From Cellulomonas carbonis (GTDB taxonomy: Bacteria > Actinomycetota > Actinomycetes > Actinomycetales > Cellulomonadaceae): a DNA stretch of 64,000 nucleotides. Position 1 is the stretch's first letter. Each line of letters opens with the position of its first letter. The stretch covers positions 966,335 to 1,030,334 of the forward strand of contig NZ_BMEB01000002.1 of NCBI RefSeq assembly GCF_014636275.1, given 5' to 3'. The position numbers were made by a program, and so were the translations under genes. Under the pieces are notes generated by a model. That model saw only the letters and a list, made by a program, of their open reading frames with translations, was not told the origin of the DNA and made no database searches. Shown here piece by piece: positions 24,932-33,983 of the stretch.

Positions 24932-25804
24932 CTACCGCGCGAGGAGGGAGGCGATGACGTCGAGGACCTGCTCGGGCGCCTGCTCGGCCATGAAGTGCCC
25001 GGCGTCCAGCGTGCGGTGGTCGAGGTCGGTCGCCCAGGCGCCCCACAGCGCCGCGGCGTCGTAGCCCAGCACGCTGCCCCAGTCCTGCTGGACGACCGTC
25101 ACCGGCATGGCGAGCCGGCGGCCCTCGGCGCGGTCGGCGCGGTCGTGCTCGAGGTCGATGGTGGCCGAGGCGCGGTAGTCCGCGACGATCGACGGCACCG
25201 CGGCGCTCGACGCCGCGAGGTAGGCGGCGCGGACGTCCTGCGGGATCGCGCGCTCGTCCGCGCCCCAGCCGTCGAGGAAGGCCGCGAAGAAGTCGTCCGC
25301 GACCGCCGCGATCATCGCCTCGGGAAGGCCCGGCGGCTGCGCCATGAGGTACAGGTGCCAGGCCACGGACGCCTGCACGCCGTGCAGCACGTCCCACATG
25401 TCGAGGGTCGGCAGCACGTCGAGCGTCCCCAGGTGGGTCACGGCGTCGGGGTGATCCAGGCCCGTGCGCAGGGCGACGAGCGCCCCGCGGTCGTGCCCGA
25501 CGACGGCGAAGCGCTCGAACCCGAGCGCGCGCGTGACCTCGACGACGTCGCGCGCCATCGTCCGCTTGAAGTACGTGTCGACGCCGTCCGCGGGTGGCTT
25601 GTCGCTGTCGCCGTAGCCGCGCAGGTCGGGGCAGATCACGGTGTGCCGCTCGGCGAGCGCGGGGGCCACGTGCCGCCACATGAGGTGCGTCTGCGGGAAC
25701 CCGTGCAGCAGCACCACGGGCGTCCCGCGGCCCGCGACGGCGACGTTCAGGTGCACGTCGTCGGCGCCGGGGAGCCGCTGGTGGTCGAAGCCGGGGATGT
25801 GCAT
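24932..25804 (-). CDS. alpha/beta hydrolase, haloacetate dehalogenase/epoxide hydrolase-like
   Basis: A 290-residue alpha/beta hydrolase. The oxyanion motif is HGFPQTHLMWRHV and the nucleophile is Asp in VVGHDRGALVA, as in haloacid dehalogenases and epoxide hydrolases rather than Ser esterases. The following WHLYLMAQPPGLPEA resembles the cap of fluoroacetate dehalogenases, and the catalytic His is in LDAGHFMAEQAPE. It starts 13 bases after the TetR gene, so it is probably the repressor's target operon partner. Confidence 0.85.
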   Translation of the reverse strand: MHIPGFDHQRLPGADDVHLNVAVAGRGTPVVLLHGFPQTHLMWRHVAPALAERHTVICPDLRGYGDSDKPPADGVDTYFKRTMARDVVEVTRALGFERFAVVGHDRGALVALRTGLDHPDAVTHLGTLDVLPTLDMWDVLHGVQASVAWHLYLMAQPPGLPEAMIAAVADDFFAAFLDGWGADERAIPQDVRAAYLAASSAAVPSIVADYRASATIDLEHDRADRAEGRRLAMPVTVVQQDWGSVLGYDAAALWGAWATDLDHRTLDAGHFMAEQAPEQVLDVIASLLAR

Positions 25805-25817
25805 GGGGGACCTTCCG

Positions 25818-26510
25818 TCAGGGGGTGGTGGTGTCGGGTGCGTCGTCGTCGGCGGTGGCGCCCGCGAACAGCGCCGGTCCGGGCGGCGGACCGGCGTCGC
25901 CGTGGGCGAGGGCGGGGAGGAGGACCGCGTCGACGAGGTGCTCGAGGTAGGGGTCGTCGACCGGGGCGCCGGTCAGCGCCCGGAGGACCAGCGCCGACCC
26001 GGCGACCTCGTCGAACGCGTACGACGTCGCCGTCGCCGGGAGCTCGCCGCGTGCGACAGCGCGACGCAGGACGACGTCGGGCAGCCTGGCCCCGGTGTGG
26101 CCCGCGGTGCGCTCCATGAGGTCGCCGAGAGCGGGGTCGCGAGCAGCGCCCTGGAGCAGGGCCACGACGAGCCGGCCCTCGGAGCGGCCGAGCATCTGGG
26201 CGAGGCGACGGCACAGGGCGAGGAGGTCGCCCCGGAGGCTCCCGGTGTCGACGTCGGGCGGGGGTGGGCCCTGCTGGTGGCCGATGGCGGCGGCGACCAG
26301 CGCCCTCTTGTCGGGCCAGCGCCGGTAGACCGTCGCCTTGGAGGTGCCGGCCCGCGCCGCCACGCGCTCCATGGACACCGCGTCGTAGCCCGCCTCGGCG
26401 AGCAGGGACAGCGTGACGCTCAGGATCGCGTCCGCCTTGCCGGGGTCACGGGGGCGTCCTGGTCGGGCGGCGGGCTGGGCAGGCCGAGGTGGGGGATTGC
26501 GATACGACAC
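25818..26510 (-). CDS. TetR-family repressor
   Basis: A 230-residue repressor with an N-terminal HTH (ADAILSVTLSLLAEAGYDAV, then RAGTSKATVYRRWPDK). The C-terminal ligand domain is variable. The GTG start at 26510 lies within a 25-base imperfect palindrome, so repressor binding could block its own translation start region and that of the downstream hydrolase. Proline-rich N-terminal extension of about 20 residues. Confidence 0.9.
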   Translation of the reverse strand: MSYRNPPPRPAQPAARPGRPRDPGKADAILSVTLSLLAEAGYDAVSMERVAARAGTSKATVYRRWPDKRALVAAAIGHQQGPPPPDVDTGSLRGDLLALCRRLAQMLGRSEGRLVVALLQGAARDPALGDLMERTAGHTGARLPDVVLRRAVARGELPATATSYAFDEVAGSALVLRALTGAPVDDPYLEHLVDAVLLPALAHGDAGPPPGPALFAGATADDDAPDTTTP

Positions 26511-26525
26511 GGTACGGATCGTAAC
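26501..26525 (-). promoter_or_regulatory. probable TetR operator
   Basis: A 25-base imperfect inverted repeat (8 of 12 base pairs symmetric), with TACGA at one end and TCGTA at the other and a GTAC core, overlapping the tetR start codon. Confidence 0.55.
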
Positions 26526-26622
26526 AGTCTGGGGCGGGCGGTCGCCCTCCTGCGGGCGGGGCGGTGTCGCCTCGCGCCCGTCGACGGCCCCGAGCGCAGC
26601 CCGGGCGCTGGTGGTCCGATTG

Positions 26623-26636
26623 CGAAATCGTTATCG
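26623..26636 (+). promoter_or_regulatory. LacI-type operator candidate before GH10
   Basis: CGAAATCGTTATCG (10 of 14 positions symmetric) resembles the CGAAATAGTTTCG site at 15914. Nearby are the direct repeat TTATCG (26631 and 26643) and an inverted pair CTTATC/GATAAG (26642-26647, 26660-26665). All lie in the 204-base gap upstream of the xylanase gene. Confidence 0.5.
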
Positions 26637-26714
26637 ACATCCTTATCGTGCTCCTGCTGGATAAGTTCGACGGGTTGACGTAAACCCTCGAACCCCCCAA
26701 GGAGAGGAACAACG

Positions 26715-27869
26715 ATGTCCCATCCCCTGACCATGCGGCGCGTCGCCGCCGTCGCGGCGACCGCCCTCACGGCCGTCGCGCTGGCCGTGCCCGCCCAGGC
26801 GGCACCTTCCGAGCCGACCTTGCGCGAGGAGGCGCCCCGTGACCTGAAGATCGGCAGCGCCGTCTGGGGTCAGAACGAGCTGCTCGACTACGACAAGAAG
26901 AACCCGACCGAGTTCCAGCAGATCCTCGCGTCCGAGTTCAACTCGATCACGCCCGAGAACGACATGAAGTGGGCCGAGATCCACCCCGAGCCCGGTGTCT
27001 ACGACTTCTCGGGCGCGGACGCCGTCGTCGCGTTCGCGAAGGCCAACAACCAGGAGGTCCGCGGCCACACGCTGCTGTGGCACAGCCAGAACCCGCAGTG
27101 GGTCATCGACGCCAGCGCGACGTGGAGCTGCGACGAGGCGCGCGACGTCCTCGAGGAGCACGTCCGCACCGTCGTCGGCCGCTACGCCGGCGAGATCTAC
27201 GAGTGGGACGTCGCCAACGAGATCTTCCAGGACGACTGGGACGCGGGCGGCGTGCGCCTGCGCACCGAGGCGAACCCGTTCCTCAAGGCGTGCGCCGAGG
27301 ACCCGGTCGCGCTGCTCGGTGACGTCTTCCGCTGGGCGCACGAGGCGGACCCCGAGGCCGTGCTGTTCCTCAACGACTACAACGCCGAGGGCGTCAACAC
27401 CAAGACCGACGCGTACTACGCCCTGGCGCAGGAGCTGCTCGCCGACGGCGTGCCGCTGCACGGCATGGGCGCCCAGGGTCACCTGAGCCTCATGTACGGC
27501 TTCGACGAGTCGATCCAGGCGAACTTCGAGCGCTTCGCCGCGCTCGGCCTGAAGGTGGCCGTGACGGAGGCCGACGTCCGCATGCCGCTCGGCGACGACG
27601 GCGAGCCGACCGAGGAGCAGATCGCGCTCCAGGCCGAGCGCTACGACGCGATGCTCGAGGCCTGCATCAACGTGTCCGCCTGCACCAGCTACACGGTGTG
27701 GGGCTTCGACGACGCGCGTTCGTGGGTCCCCGGGGTCTTCCCCGAGGGCTACGCGACGATCATGACCGAGGACTTCGAGAAGAAGCCCGCGTACTACGCG
27801 CTGCTCGAGACCCTCACCGAGGCCACCCCGGGCAAGTCCCCGCGCACCCCGCCGGGCCTGAACCGCTGA
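26715..27869 (+). CDS. secreted GH10 endo-1,4-beta-xylanase
   Basis: A 384-residue exported xylanase. A signal peptide (about residues 1-29, ending PAQAA) precedes a single GH10 barrel: FNSITPENDMKWAEI, VRGHTLLWHSQNPQW, acid/base Glu169 in WDVANEIF, and nucleophile Glu285 in VAVTEADVRMP. No carbohydrate-binding module is attached, so it is a compact catalytic-domain-only enzyme. It cuts the xylan backbone to oligosaccharides for the importer. RBS AAGGAGAGG. Followed by a strong hairpin. Confidence 0.95.
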   Translation: MSHPLTMRRVAAVAATALTAVALAVPAQAAPSEPTLREEAPRDLKIGSAVWGQNELLDYDKKNPTEFQQILASEFNSITPENDMKWAEIHPEPGVYDFSGADAVVAFAKANNQEVRGHTLLWHSQNPQWVIDASATWSCDEARDVLEEHVRTVVGRYAGEIYEWDVANEIFQDDWDAGGVRLRTEANPFLKACAEDPVALLGDVFRWAHEADPEAVLFLNDYNAEGVNTKTDAYYALAQELLADGVPLHGMGAQGHLSLMYGFDESIQANFERFAALGLKVAVTEADVRMPLGDDGEPTEEQIALQAERYDAMLEACINVSACTSYTVWGFDDARSWVPGVFPEGYATIMTEDFEKKPAYYALLETLTEATPGKSPRTPPGLNR

Positions 27870-27889
27870 GCCTCACCCGCTGAACGCGT

Positions 27890-27927
27890 CGATGGCGCGT
27901 GGGCCCCTCGGGGCTCACGCGCCATCG
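27890..27927 (+). terminator. strong bidirectional terminator
   Basis: An 18-bp stem (CGATGGCGCGTG paired with CACGCGCCATCG, extended inward by GGCCCC/GGGGCT) lies 20 bases after the xylanase stop. It overlaps the last codons of the converging peptidase gene, so it serves both. Confidence 0.85.
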
Positions 27928-28586
27928 GCGTCGAAGGCCTTCCACCGCCCCTCCGACACGACCTCGACGACGCCGTCGGCCACGACGACCGCCGTCTGCT
28001 CGTCGATGACGTACGACGGGACGCCGAGCCCGGCGGCCCACCGCTCGGCGTCGACCATCGTGTTGGTGGGGAACGCGTCGAGGTGCGGGAAGATCGCGAA
28101 GTCCACCACGCCGAGGGTCCGGTCGTCCGCGGCGCCGGACCACTCGACGAACAGGTCGCCGATCCGGGGCGTCATCACCATGCTCCCCGCGCTCACGCCG
28201 ACCCACACCGTGTCGGTGAGCGACGGCAGCAGGTCGGCGAGCCCCGACTCGCGCACCCAGTGCGCCAGGTACGTCGCGTCGCCGCCGTCGACCAGCAGCA
28301 CGTCCGCCTCCCGGACCCAGGGGACCCACCGCTCCGCGCCGATGCTCGGCAGCGCCGTGAGCTCGAGGACGCCGAGCGACACCCACCCGAGGCCGGTGAG
28401 ATGCCGCCAGTCCGGCCGCGCGGCGACGAGGCCCTGGACGGACTCCGGCCCGCACATCGGGTGACCCCACTGCGCGGTCGGGACGCACAGGGCGCGGCAG
28501 TCGGTGATCGGCTTGCCGAGCAGCCGCACGAGCGCGGCCTCGATGCTCGAGTTGGTCACGCCGCCCGAGGTGAGCAGCAGCTTCAC
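27915..28586 (-). CDS. peptidase E-like (S51) protease
   Basis: A 223-residue protein of the peptidase S51 (dipeptidase E/cyanophycinase-like) fold. The nucleophile is in WVGVSAGSMV, with LLVDGGDATYL before it and FAIFPHLDAF after it. It probably hydrolyses Asp-X dipeptides in the cytoplasm; a related non-dipeptidase role is possible. The gene end lies inside the shared terminator. Confidence 0.85.
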   Translation of the reverse strand: MKLLLTSGGVTNSSIEAALVRLLGKPITDCRALCVPTAQWGHPMCGPESVQGLVAARPDWRHLTGLGWVSLGVLELTALPSIGAERWVPWVREADVLLVDGGDATYLAHWVRESGLADLLPSLTDTVWVGVSAGSMVMTPRIGDLFVEWSGAADDRTLGVVDFAIFPHLDAFPTNTMVDAERWAAGLGVPSYVIDEQTAVVVADGVVEVVSEGRWKAFDADGA

Positions 28587-28667
28587 GATGCCTCCGGGGT
28601 CGGACGGGTGGGTTCCTGGGCAGACCCGGCCCGAGGCCGGAACTCATCGCGTGAGTCGCCCACGCAG

Positions 28668-29846
28668 CTACCCGCGCACCAGCCCCGCTCCCACCTCGAC
28701 CAGCGCGGGCAGCGCCCGCTCGAGCATCGCGGACGTCGCCGTCAGGCTGATCCGGAAGTGCCCCGCCCGGTCGAACACCGTCCCGGGCAGGACGTACACG
28801 CCACGCTCGGCCAGCGCGGCGGCGAACCCGACGGCGTCACCGCCGGGAGCCGCGCCCCACAGGTAGAACGTCCCCTCGGGGACCGTGAGCGCGTAGCCGG
28901 CGTCCGCCAGCGCGCCGACCATGCGGTCCCGCCGTCGCGTGAGCTCGTCCAGGTCGATCGACACCGTCTCGAGCGCGGGCACCGCGTACTGCATGAGCGC
29001 GTCGGGGAAGCCCCAGCCGAGCGCGAGCTGCAGCGGCAGCATCGCGGCGCGCAGCTCGTCGCGCACCGTGTCCGGGACCGACGGCGACAGCGCGAGGTAC
29101 CCGAGCCGCTGACCCGGCGCGAGGAGGACCTTGCCGTAGCTGTAGTCGACGAGCGTCCACGGGTAGACGGCGGCCGGGCTGGTGAACCCGATGCCGTCGA
29201 ACCGGATCCGCCGGTACGGCTCGTCCGACAGGAGCCAGACCCGCCGACCGTTGCGCGCCGACGCGTCCTCGAGCACCGCCGCGAGCTCGGCGAGCCGGTC
29301 GCGCCCGTAGACGCGGCCGGTCGGGTTGGCGGGGGAGTTGACGACGACGACGCGCGTCCGTGGCGTGATGGCGCGGGCGACCGCGTCGACGTCGAGGTCG
29401 AACGTCTCCGGGTCGAGTGAGGCCTTGATCGGCACCATGTCCGCGGCGCGCAGCATCGGCGCGTAGAACCAGCCGGGTGCGGGGATCACCACCTCGTCAC
29501 CGACGTCGGCGACCAGCCGGAACGCGAGCGCGATCGCGCCGAAGGCGCCCTGCGTCATCGTGATGTCGGCCGGCTCGAAGGGCAGCCCGAGCTCGTCGCG
29601 CAGGCCCGCGGCGATCGCCTCCTGCGCCGGCGCCAGGCTCGACTTGTACGCGAACCAGTCGGTGCCACGTGGCTCGAGGACGTCCCGCAGCGCCGTGACC
29701 AGCCCCGGAAGCGGCATCTCGTGCGGGTCGCCGAACGTCAGGTCGACGACGCCGTCCTGCCCGTCCATCGCCCGCAGCGACAGGAAGAACGACGTGACCG
29801 GCTCGATCGCCTGGTCGGCAGCGTGTGCGCGCTCGGACAGCTCCAT
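28668..29846 (-). CDS. class I/II PLP-dependent aminotransferase
   Basis: A 392-residue fold-type I aminotransferase. Motifs: TMTQGAFGAIALA (cofactor phosphate pocket), VVVNSPANPTGRVYGRDRL, LLSDEPYRRI (Asp to the pyridine N), the Schiff-base Lys in DYSYGKVLLAPGQRLGY and the C-terminal Arg in HFRISLTAT. ATG at 29846 follows GGAGG. The substrate cannot be told from sequence. The 199 bases upstream (29847-30045) hold no gene or clear signal. Confidence 0.88.
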   Translation of the reverse strand: MELSERAHAADQAIEPVTSFFLSLRAMDGQDGVVDLTFGDPHEMPLPGLVTALRDVLEPRGTDWFAYKSSLAPAQEAIAAGLRDELGLPFEPADITMTQGAFGAIALAFRLVADVGDEVVIPAPGWFYAPMLRAADMVPIKASLDPETFDLDVDAVARAITPRTRVVVVNSPANPTGRVYGRDRLAELAAVLEDASARNGRRVWLLSDEPYRRIRFDGIGFTSPAAVYPWTLVDYSYGKVLLAPGQRLGYLALSPSVPDTVRDELRAAMLPLQLALGWGFPDALMQYAVPALETVSIDLDELTRRRDRMVGALADAGYALTVPEGTFYLWGAAPGGDAVGFAAALAERGVYVLPGTVFDRAGHFRISLTATSAMLERALPALVEVGAGLVRG

Positions 29847-30045
29847 GGCTCGGTCCTCCACCGGACGGCCGCCGTCGGCCGACGTGGACCTCCACCATGG
29901 CACCGCACCGCTCGCCGCGACAGGGGCGCGGGCCGCCGGCCGGTGCGCGGACCGGCTCGCACGAGGTCAGGCGTCGACGGTCTGCGAGATCCACGAGCCG
30001 ACACCTCGGCGTCCGCCCGGTGACCGGCCCCCTGCTGGTGCGAGC

Positions 30046-31452
30046 CTAGTGAGCGGCGACGTCGCCGCGGCGTCGGTCACGCGACCGGGTGCGCCGTACG
30101 ACGGCCAACGCCGCGGCACCGCCGAGCCAGGCCGCCAGCCCCGCCGTCGAGAGGCCGAACGGACCGTGCACGCCCGGCCCGGCCCAGGCGATCGACAGCA
30201 GGCCGAGCGCGGCACCGAGGTACGCCGTGACGACGACGGTGCCGACGACGACGCCGTGCCCGCCCTGGACCGCCCTGCCGGTACCGGTGTCCGCCCGTCC
30301 GTCACCGAGCCGGGCGCCCAGCCGGCCAGATCCGCCGAGTCCTCGCTGCTCGACCCGGCCGACGACGGCGACGATCCCCGCGAGCACGACCGCGAGCAGC
30401 ACGAGCCACGGGACCCGCCACGCCCACCACGCACCGGACCCGACGTCCGCGTGCGGCAGCGCGCCGAGGGCGTCGAGCACCGTCCCGACGAGCACGACGG
30501 TCGGCATGTGCCACAGGAACAGCGTGAACGTCACCGTGCTCGCCGCCACGACCGCCGTCCACGGGCCACGTCGGTGCAGCCACCGCTCCGACGGCCCGCG
30601 CACCGCCAGCGCGAGGCCGAGCTGCGCGGTCCCGAGCGCGAGCAGCGCGAGGTTCGGCGGCGACGCGTTGTGCACGGCGGCGCCCGGGACGTTGACCATG
30701 CTCACGGGGTACGGCCCGAGGACGGTGAGCGCGACGAGCACCGCGAGCCCGCCGACGAGCATCGTGACCGCCGCGCGCCCACCCCGCGGCAGCGACCCGT
30801 CGCGCCACGCGAACCCGACCTGGTGCATCACGACCCAGCCGAGCAGGAAGCTCCCGTACCCGACGGCGTCGGGCAGCGGCCCGAGGAGCGCGGCGTCGCC
30901 GACCGCGACCGCGACGAGCAGCACGCCGACGACACGCAGTCCGAACCGGCGGTGCAGCGCGTGGGCGACGGGCGTGAGCAGCACCACCGCGAGGTAGGCC
31001 ACGAGGAACCACAGGGGCAGGACGGCGGCCGCGACGCTCTCGCCGACCTGGCGCGGGTCACCGCCCACGAGCCGGGCGACGACGGCCGCCGCGGCGACGG
31101 TGAGCAGGAGCACGGTCACCGGCGGGACGAGCCGTGCGCCGCGTGCGAGCAGCCAGCCGACGTCGCCCTCGCCGCGACGCCGCGCGGCGGTCAGCGAGGC
31201 GGCGTTCGCGAACCCGCCGACGACGAAGAACACCGGCATGACCTGGAACAGCCACGTCAGCGGATGCGCCCACGTCAGCTCGACGAGCGCGCTGGTGCCC
31301 GTGAGGACACCGTCCTCCTCGCGGATCGAGACGATCAGCCAGTGGCCCAGGACGACGGCGCCGATCGCCACCACGCGGAGCAGGTCGACGTGGCGCTCAC
31401 GGCGGGGCGGCGTGCGGTCCACCCGCTCACGCAGAGTGCCCACACCGACCAC
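30046..31452 (-). CDS. acyltransferase family 3 membrane protein
   Basis: A roughly 468-residue polytopic membrane protein of acyltransferase family 3 (OafA-like). The first helix carries HVDLLRVVAIGAVVLGHW with the conserved His. VMPVFFVVGGFANA and FTLFLWHMPTVVLVG are typical. About ten to eleven hydrophobic helices. Such enzymes O-acylate surface sugars or other envelope molecules. The start is uncertain: GTGs at 31452 and 31443 both fit, neither with a clear ribosome site. Confidence 0.8.
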   Translation of the reverse strand: MVGVGTLRERVDRTPPRRERHVDLLRVVAIGAVVLGHWLIVSIREEDGVLTGTSALVELTWAHPLTWLFQVMPVFFVVGGFANAASLTAARRRGEGDVGWLLARGARLVPPVTVLLLTVAAAAVVARLVGGDPRQVGESVAAAVLPLWFLVAYLAVVLLTPVAHALHRRFGLRVVGVLLVAVAVGDAALLGPLPDAVGYGSFLLGWVVMHQVGFAWRDGSLPRGGRAAVTMLVGGLAVLVALTVLGPYPVSMVNVPGAAVHNASPPNLALLALGTAQLGLALAVRGPSERWLHRRGPWTAVVAASTVTFTLFLWHMPTVVLVGTVLDALGALPHADVGSGAWWAWRVPWLVLLAVVLAGIVAVVGRVEQRGLGGSGRLGARLGDGRADTGTGRAVQGGHGVVVGTVVVTAYLGAALGLLSIAWAGPGVHGPFGLSTAGLAAWLGGAAALAVVRRTRSRDRRRGDVAAH

Positions 31453-31592
31453 GATAGGCGCGCGCGTCCGGGCGCCGGCCTCTGCGGAGTCGGACGGTCG
31501 GGATCCGACCGCCTCGATCCGCACAGCGCCGACGCCCGGCCGGGCGCGGACGGCGACACGCCCGCCGCGCCGTCGTCCCGGGACCTGCGCCG

Positions 31593-32405
31593 CTACGACG
31601 CGGGGGTGAGGACCTCGACGTCGGCCTCGCGGAGCGCCTCGGCGAGGTCCGGCGGGGGAGGCGCGTCGGTCACGAGGTAGTCGGCGCGGCCGAGGTCGGC
31701 GATCTGCGCGAACAGCCGCCGGCCGAACTTGGTCGAGTCCGCGAGGACCGCGACGCGCGCGGAGCGGTCCATCATCTCGCGCATCATCGTCGCCTCCCCG
31801 AGGTTGCTCGTGGAGTAGCCGGCGTCGGCCGAGACCGCTCCCACGCCGATGAGCGCGAGGTCGCAGCGGATGTCGCGGTCGGCGCCGCTGTGGGCCGGGA
31901 ACGCGACCGGTCCGACCGTCCCCTGCGCACTGAGCCGCACCACGCCGCCGAAGACGTACAGGTCCCGGAACGCCATCGGGTTGAGCTCGGTCGCGAGGCG
32001 CAGCGAGTTCGTCGCGATCGTGAGGTCGCGGTGGTCGGTGAGGTGCCGCGCCGTCGCGAGCGTCGTCGTCCCGGCGTTGATCATGATGGCGGCGCCGTCG
32101 TGCACGAGGCCCGCGGCGAGCACCCCGATCTGGTCCTTGGCCTGGGTCTGCAGACGCAGGCGCACGTCGAGCCCCGTGTCGGGCCGCGGCACCGCCTGGA
32201 GGCTGATCGCCCCGCCATGGGTGCGGATCAGCACGCCGTCGGCGTCGAGCTGGTCGAGGTCCCGGCGGATGGTGTCGGGGGAGACGTCGAACCTCTCGGC
32301 CAGGTTCGCCACGGTCACCTGGCCGGTCTCCGCGACGTACGCCGCGAGCTCGGCCTTGCGACCTGCGGGGAGCCGCCGCGAGGAGCTGTCGATCGTCGTT
32401 GACAT
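31593..32405 (-). CDS. DeoR-family repressor
   Basis: A 270-residue DeoR/GlpR-type regulator. The HTH is VTVANLAERFDVSPDTIRRD, followed by the family signature LIRTHGGAI and a sugar-phosphate-sensing domain (INAGTTTLATARHL, ADSTKFGRR). ATG at 32405. It is divergent from the sugar importer/aldolase operon at 32610-40072 and probably represses it until a phosphorylated sugar accumulates. Confidence 0.93.
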   Translation of the reverse strand: MSTTIDSSSRRLPAGRKAELAAYVAETGQVTVANLAERFDVSPDTIRRDLDQLDADGVLIRTHGGAISLQAVPRPDTGLDVRLRLQTQAKDQIGVLAAGLVHDGAAIMINAGTTTLATARHLTDHRDLTIATNSLRLATELNPMAFRDLYVFGGVVRLSAQGTVGPVAFPAHSGADRDIRCDLALIGVGAVSADAGYSTSNLGEATMMREMMDRSARVAVLADSTKFGRRLFAQIADLGRADYLVTDAPPPPDLAEALREADVEVLTPAS

Positions 32406-32421
32406 GCAGGAAGTGAAACCC

Positions 32422-32455
32422 ACGGATGCGGGTTCGTGCAAGAACGCGCATCCGT
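32422..32455. promoter_or_regulatory. inverted repeat in the deoR/importer promoter region
   Basis: ACGGATGCG (32422-32430) and CGCATCCGT (32447-32455) are perfect 9-base arms around a 16-base spacer that contains a smaller GTTC/GAAC repeat. In the 204-base divergent region this is the best candidate for the DeoR operator. GAAACCC also recurs at 32414 and 32549. Confidence 0.55.
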
Positions 32456-32609
32456 ACACCTGCGCCGCCCGAGCCCGCGCACCCGTCCCACGCACGACAA
32501 CGCGTCGTTGTGACGGTTGACACACACTCGTCAGCCGGTCTACGTTGCAGAAACCCGCAAGAGTGCGCAGCGAAGCGCAGGAAGCGGCAGAGCCCCCAGA
32601 AGGAGAGTC

Positions 32610-33902
32610 ATGAGCAAGGGCGCGAACGTTGGACGCTTCATCGCCGTCAGCGGTGCCGCAGCACTCGCACTCACAGGCTGCTCGGGTACCGCGGACACGG
32701 GTGGTGCCACCGACGGCGGCACCGGCGACGGTGGCGAGGTCACCCTCGAGTTCTCGCAGTGGTGGGAGCCCGAGCTCCCGGAGGGTGCCTTCCGCGAGCT
32801 GATGGACCAGTTCGAGGAGGAGAACCCCGGCATCAAGGTCGAGCTCCTGTCCGGCCCGTACGCCTCGACCAAGGAGCAGGTCGTCGCCGGCGCGGCCGCG
32901 GGCACGATGTCCGACGTCGTCGGCCTCGACGGCGCCTGGGTGAGCGACTTCGCCCAGCAGGGCGCGATCGCCGACCTGACGGCCCTCATGGAGGAGGTCG
33001 GCTACGACGACTCCGGCCTCGCGAGCCAGGTCCAGGTCGACGACGCGACGTACATGATCCCCGTCGTCAACTTCGTCTACCCGATGTTCACCAACGACGC
33101 GCTCCTCGCCGAGGCGGGCGTCGACGCCCCGCCGACGACGCGCGACGAGTTCGCCGACGCCGCGGCCGCCGTCACGGGCGACGGCGCGTACGGCTGGGTC
33201 CTGCCGCTCTCGCTCGAGGCGCCCAACGGCATCCAGAACGACGTCATGTCGTGGGTGTGGGCGTCCGGTGGCTCGATGCTCGACGGCGGTCAGCCGGCCC
33301 TGGTCGACAACCCCGAGGTCAGCAGCGCGATGGAGTTCATCCAGGGCCTGTGGGACGACGGCGTCGTCGCCCCCGGCGCCTTCACGATGAAGGAGCAGGA
33401 CAAGGTCGAGGAGTTCACCAACGGCCGCGTCGGCATGATGATCGACTCGCTTGCCCACGTGAACCTCATCCGCGAGCAGAACCCCGACCTCGACTTCAGC
33501 ATCTCGGCCATCCCGGCCGAGGAGGGCTACGAGGGCGAGCGCGGCATCCCCTACGCCTCGTGGGGCATCGGCGTCGCCGAGAACTCCGAGAACAAGGAGG
33601 AGGCCTTCAAGCTCGTCGAGTTCCTCATGAGCGAGGAGGTCAACAGCGAGCTGTCCTCGATCGCCAACGCGTTCCCGGGCAACGTCGACTCGGTGCCGGA
33701 CTTCGTCGAGGAGGACGAGCTCTTCGGGACGGCGTTCGAGATCTACCAGTCGGGCTTCCCGGCCAACGAGTTCACCGGCCTGCCCGTCGCCGAGCAGCTG
33801 ATGCGCGACTTCGGCGAGGAGTTCCAGCGCGCGCTCGACGGCCAGCAGTCCATGGAGGAGGCGCTCGCCGCCGCGCAGGCCACGTGGGAAGAGGAGTTCT
33901 AG
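32610..33902 (+). CDS. CUT1 sugar-binding lipoprotein
   Basis: A 430-residue family 1 solute-binding lipoprotein with lipobox ALALTGC, a Gly/Thr-rich linker, then VTLEFSQWWEPEL and LMDQFEEENPGIKVELLSG. RBS AGGAGAG before the ATG. First gene of the DeoR-controlled operon; the sugar is unknown. A perfect 13-bp hairpin follows before the permeases. Confidence 0.92.
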   Translation: MSKGANVGRFIAVSGAAALALTGCSGTADTGGATDGGTGDGGEVTLEFSQWWEPELPEGAFRELMDQFEEENPGIKVELLSGPYASTKEQVVAGAAAGTMSDVVGLDGAWVSDFAQQGAIADLTALMEEVGYDDSGLASQVQVDDATYMIPVVNFVYPMFTNDALLAEAGVDAPPTTRDEFADAAAAVTGDGAYGWVLPLSLEAPNGIQNDVMSWVWASGGSMLDGGQPALVDNPEVSSAMEFIQGLWDDGVVAPGAFTMKEQDKVEEFTNGRVGMMIDSLAHVNLIREQNPDLDFSISAIPAEEGYEGERGIPYASWGIGVAENSENKEEAFKLVEFLMSEEVNSELSSIANAFPGNVDSVPDFVEEDELFGTAFEIYQSGFPANEFTGLPVAEQLMRDFGEEFQRALDGQQSMEEALAAAQATWEEEF

Positions 33903-33920
33903 GCCGTCTGACCTGGACCC

Positions 33921-33961
33921 CGGGTGGTGCCGGCCACGCGCACCGTGACCGGCACCACCCG
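33921..33961 (+). terminator. intercistronic hairpin after the binding-protein gene
   Basis: CGGGTGGTGCCGG pairs perfectly with CCGGCACCACCCG across a 15-base loop in the 81-base gap between the binding-protein and permease genes. Confidence 0.65.
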
Positions 33962-33983
33962 CCACCGAAGAGAGAGCCGCGTC

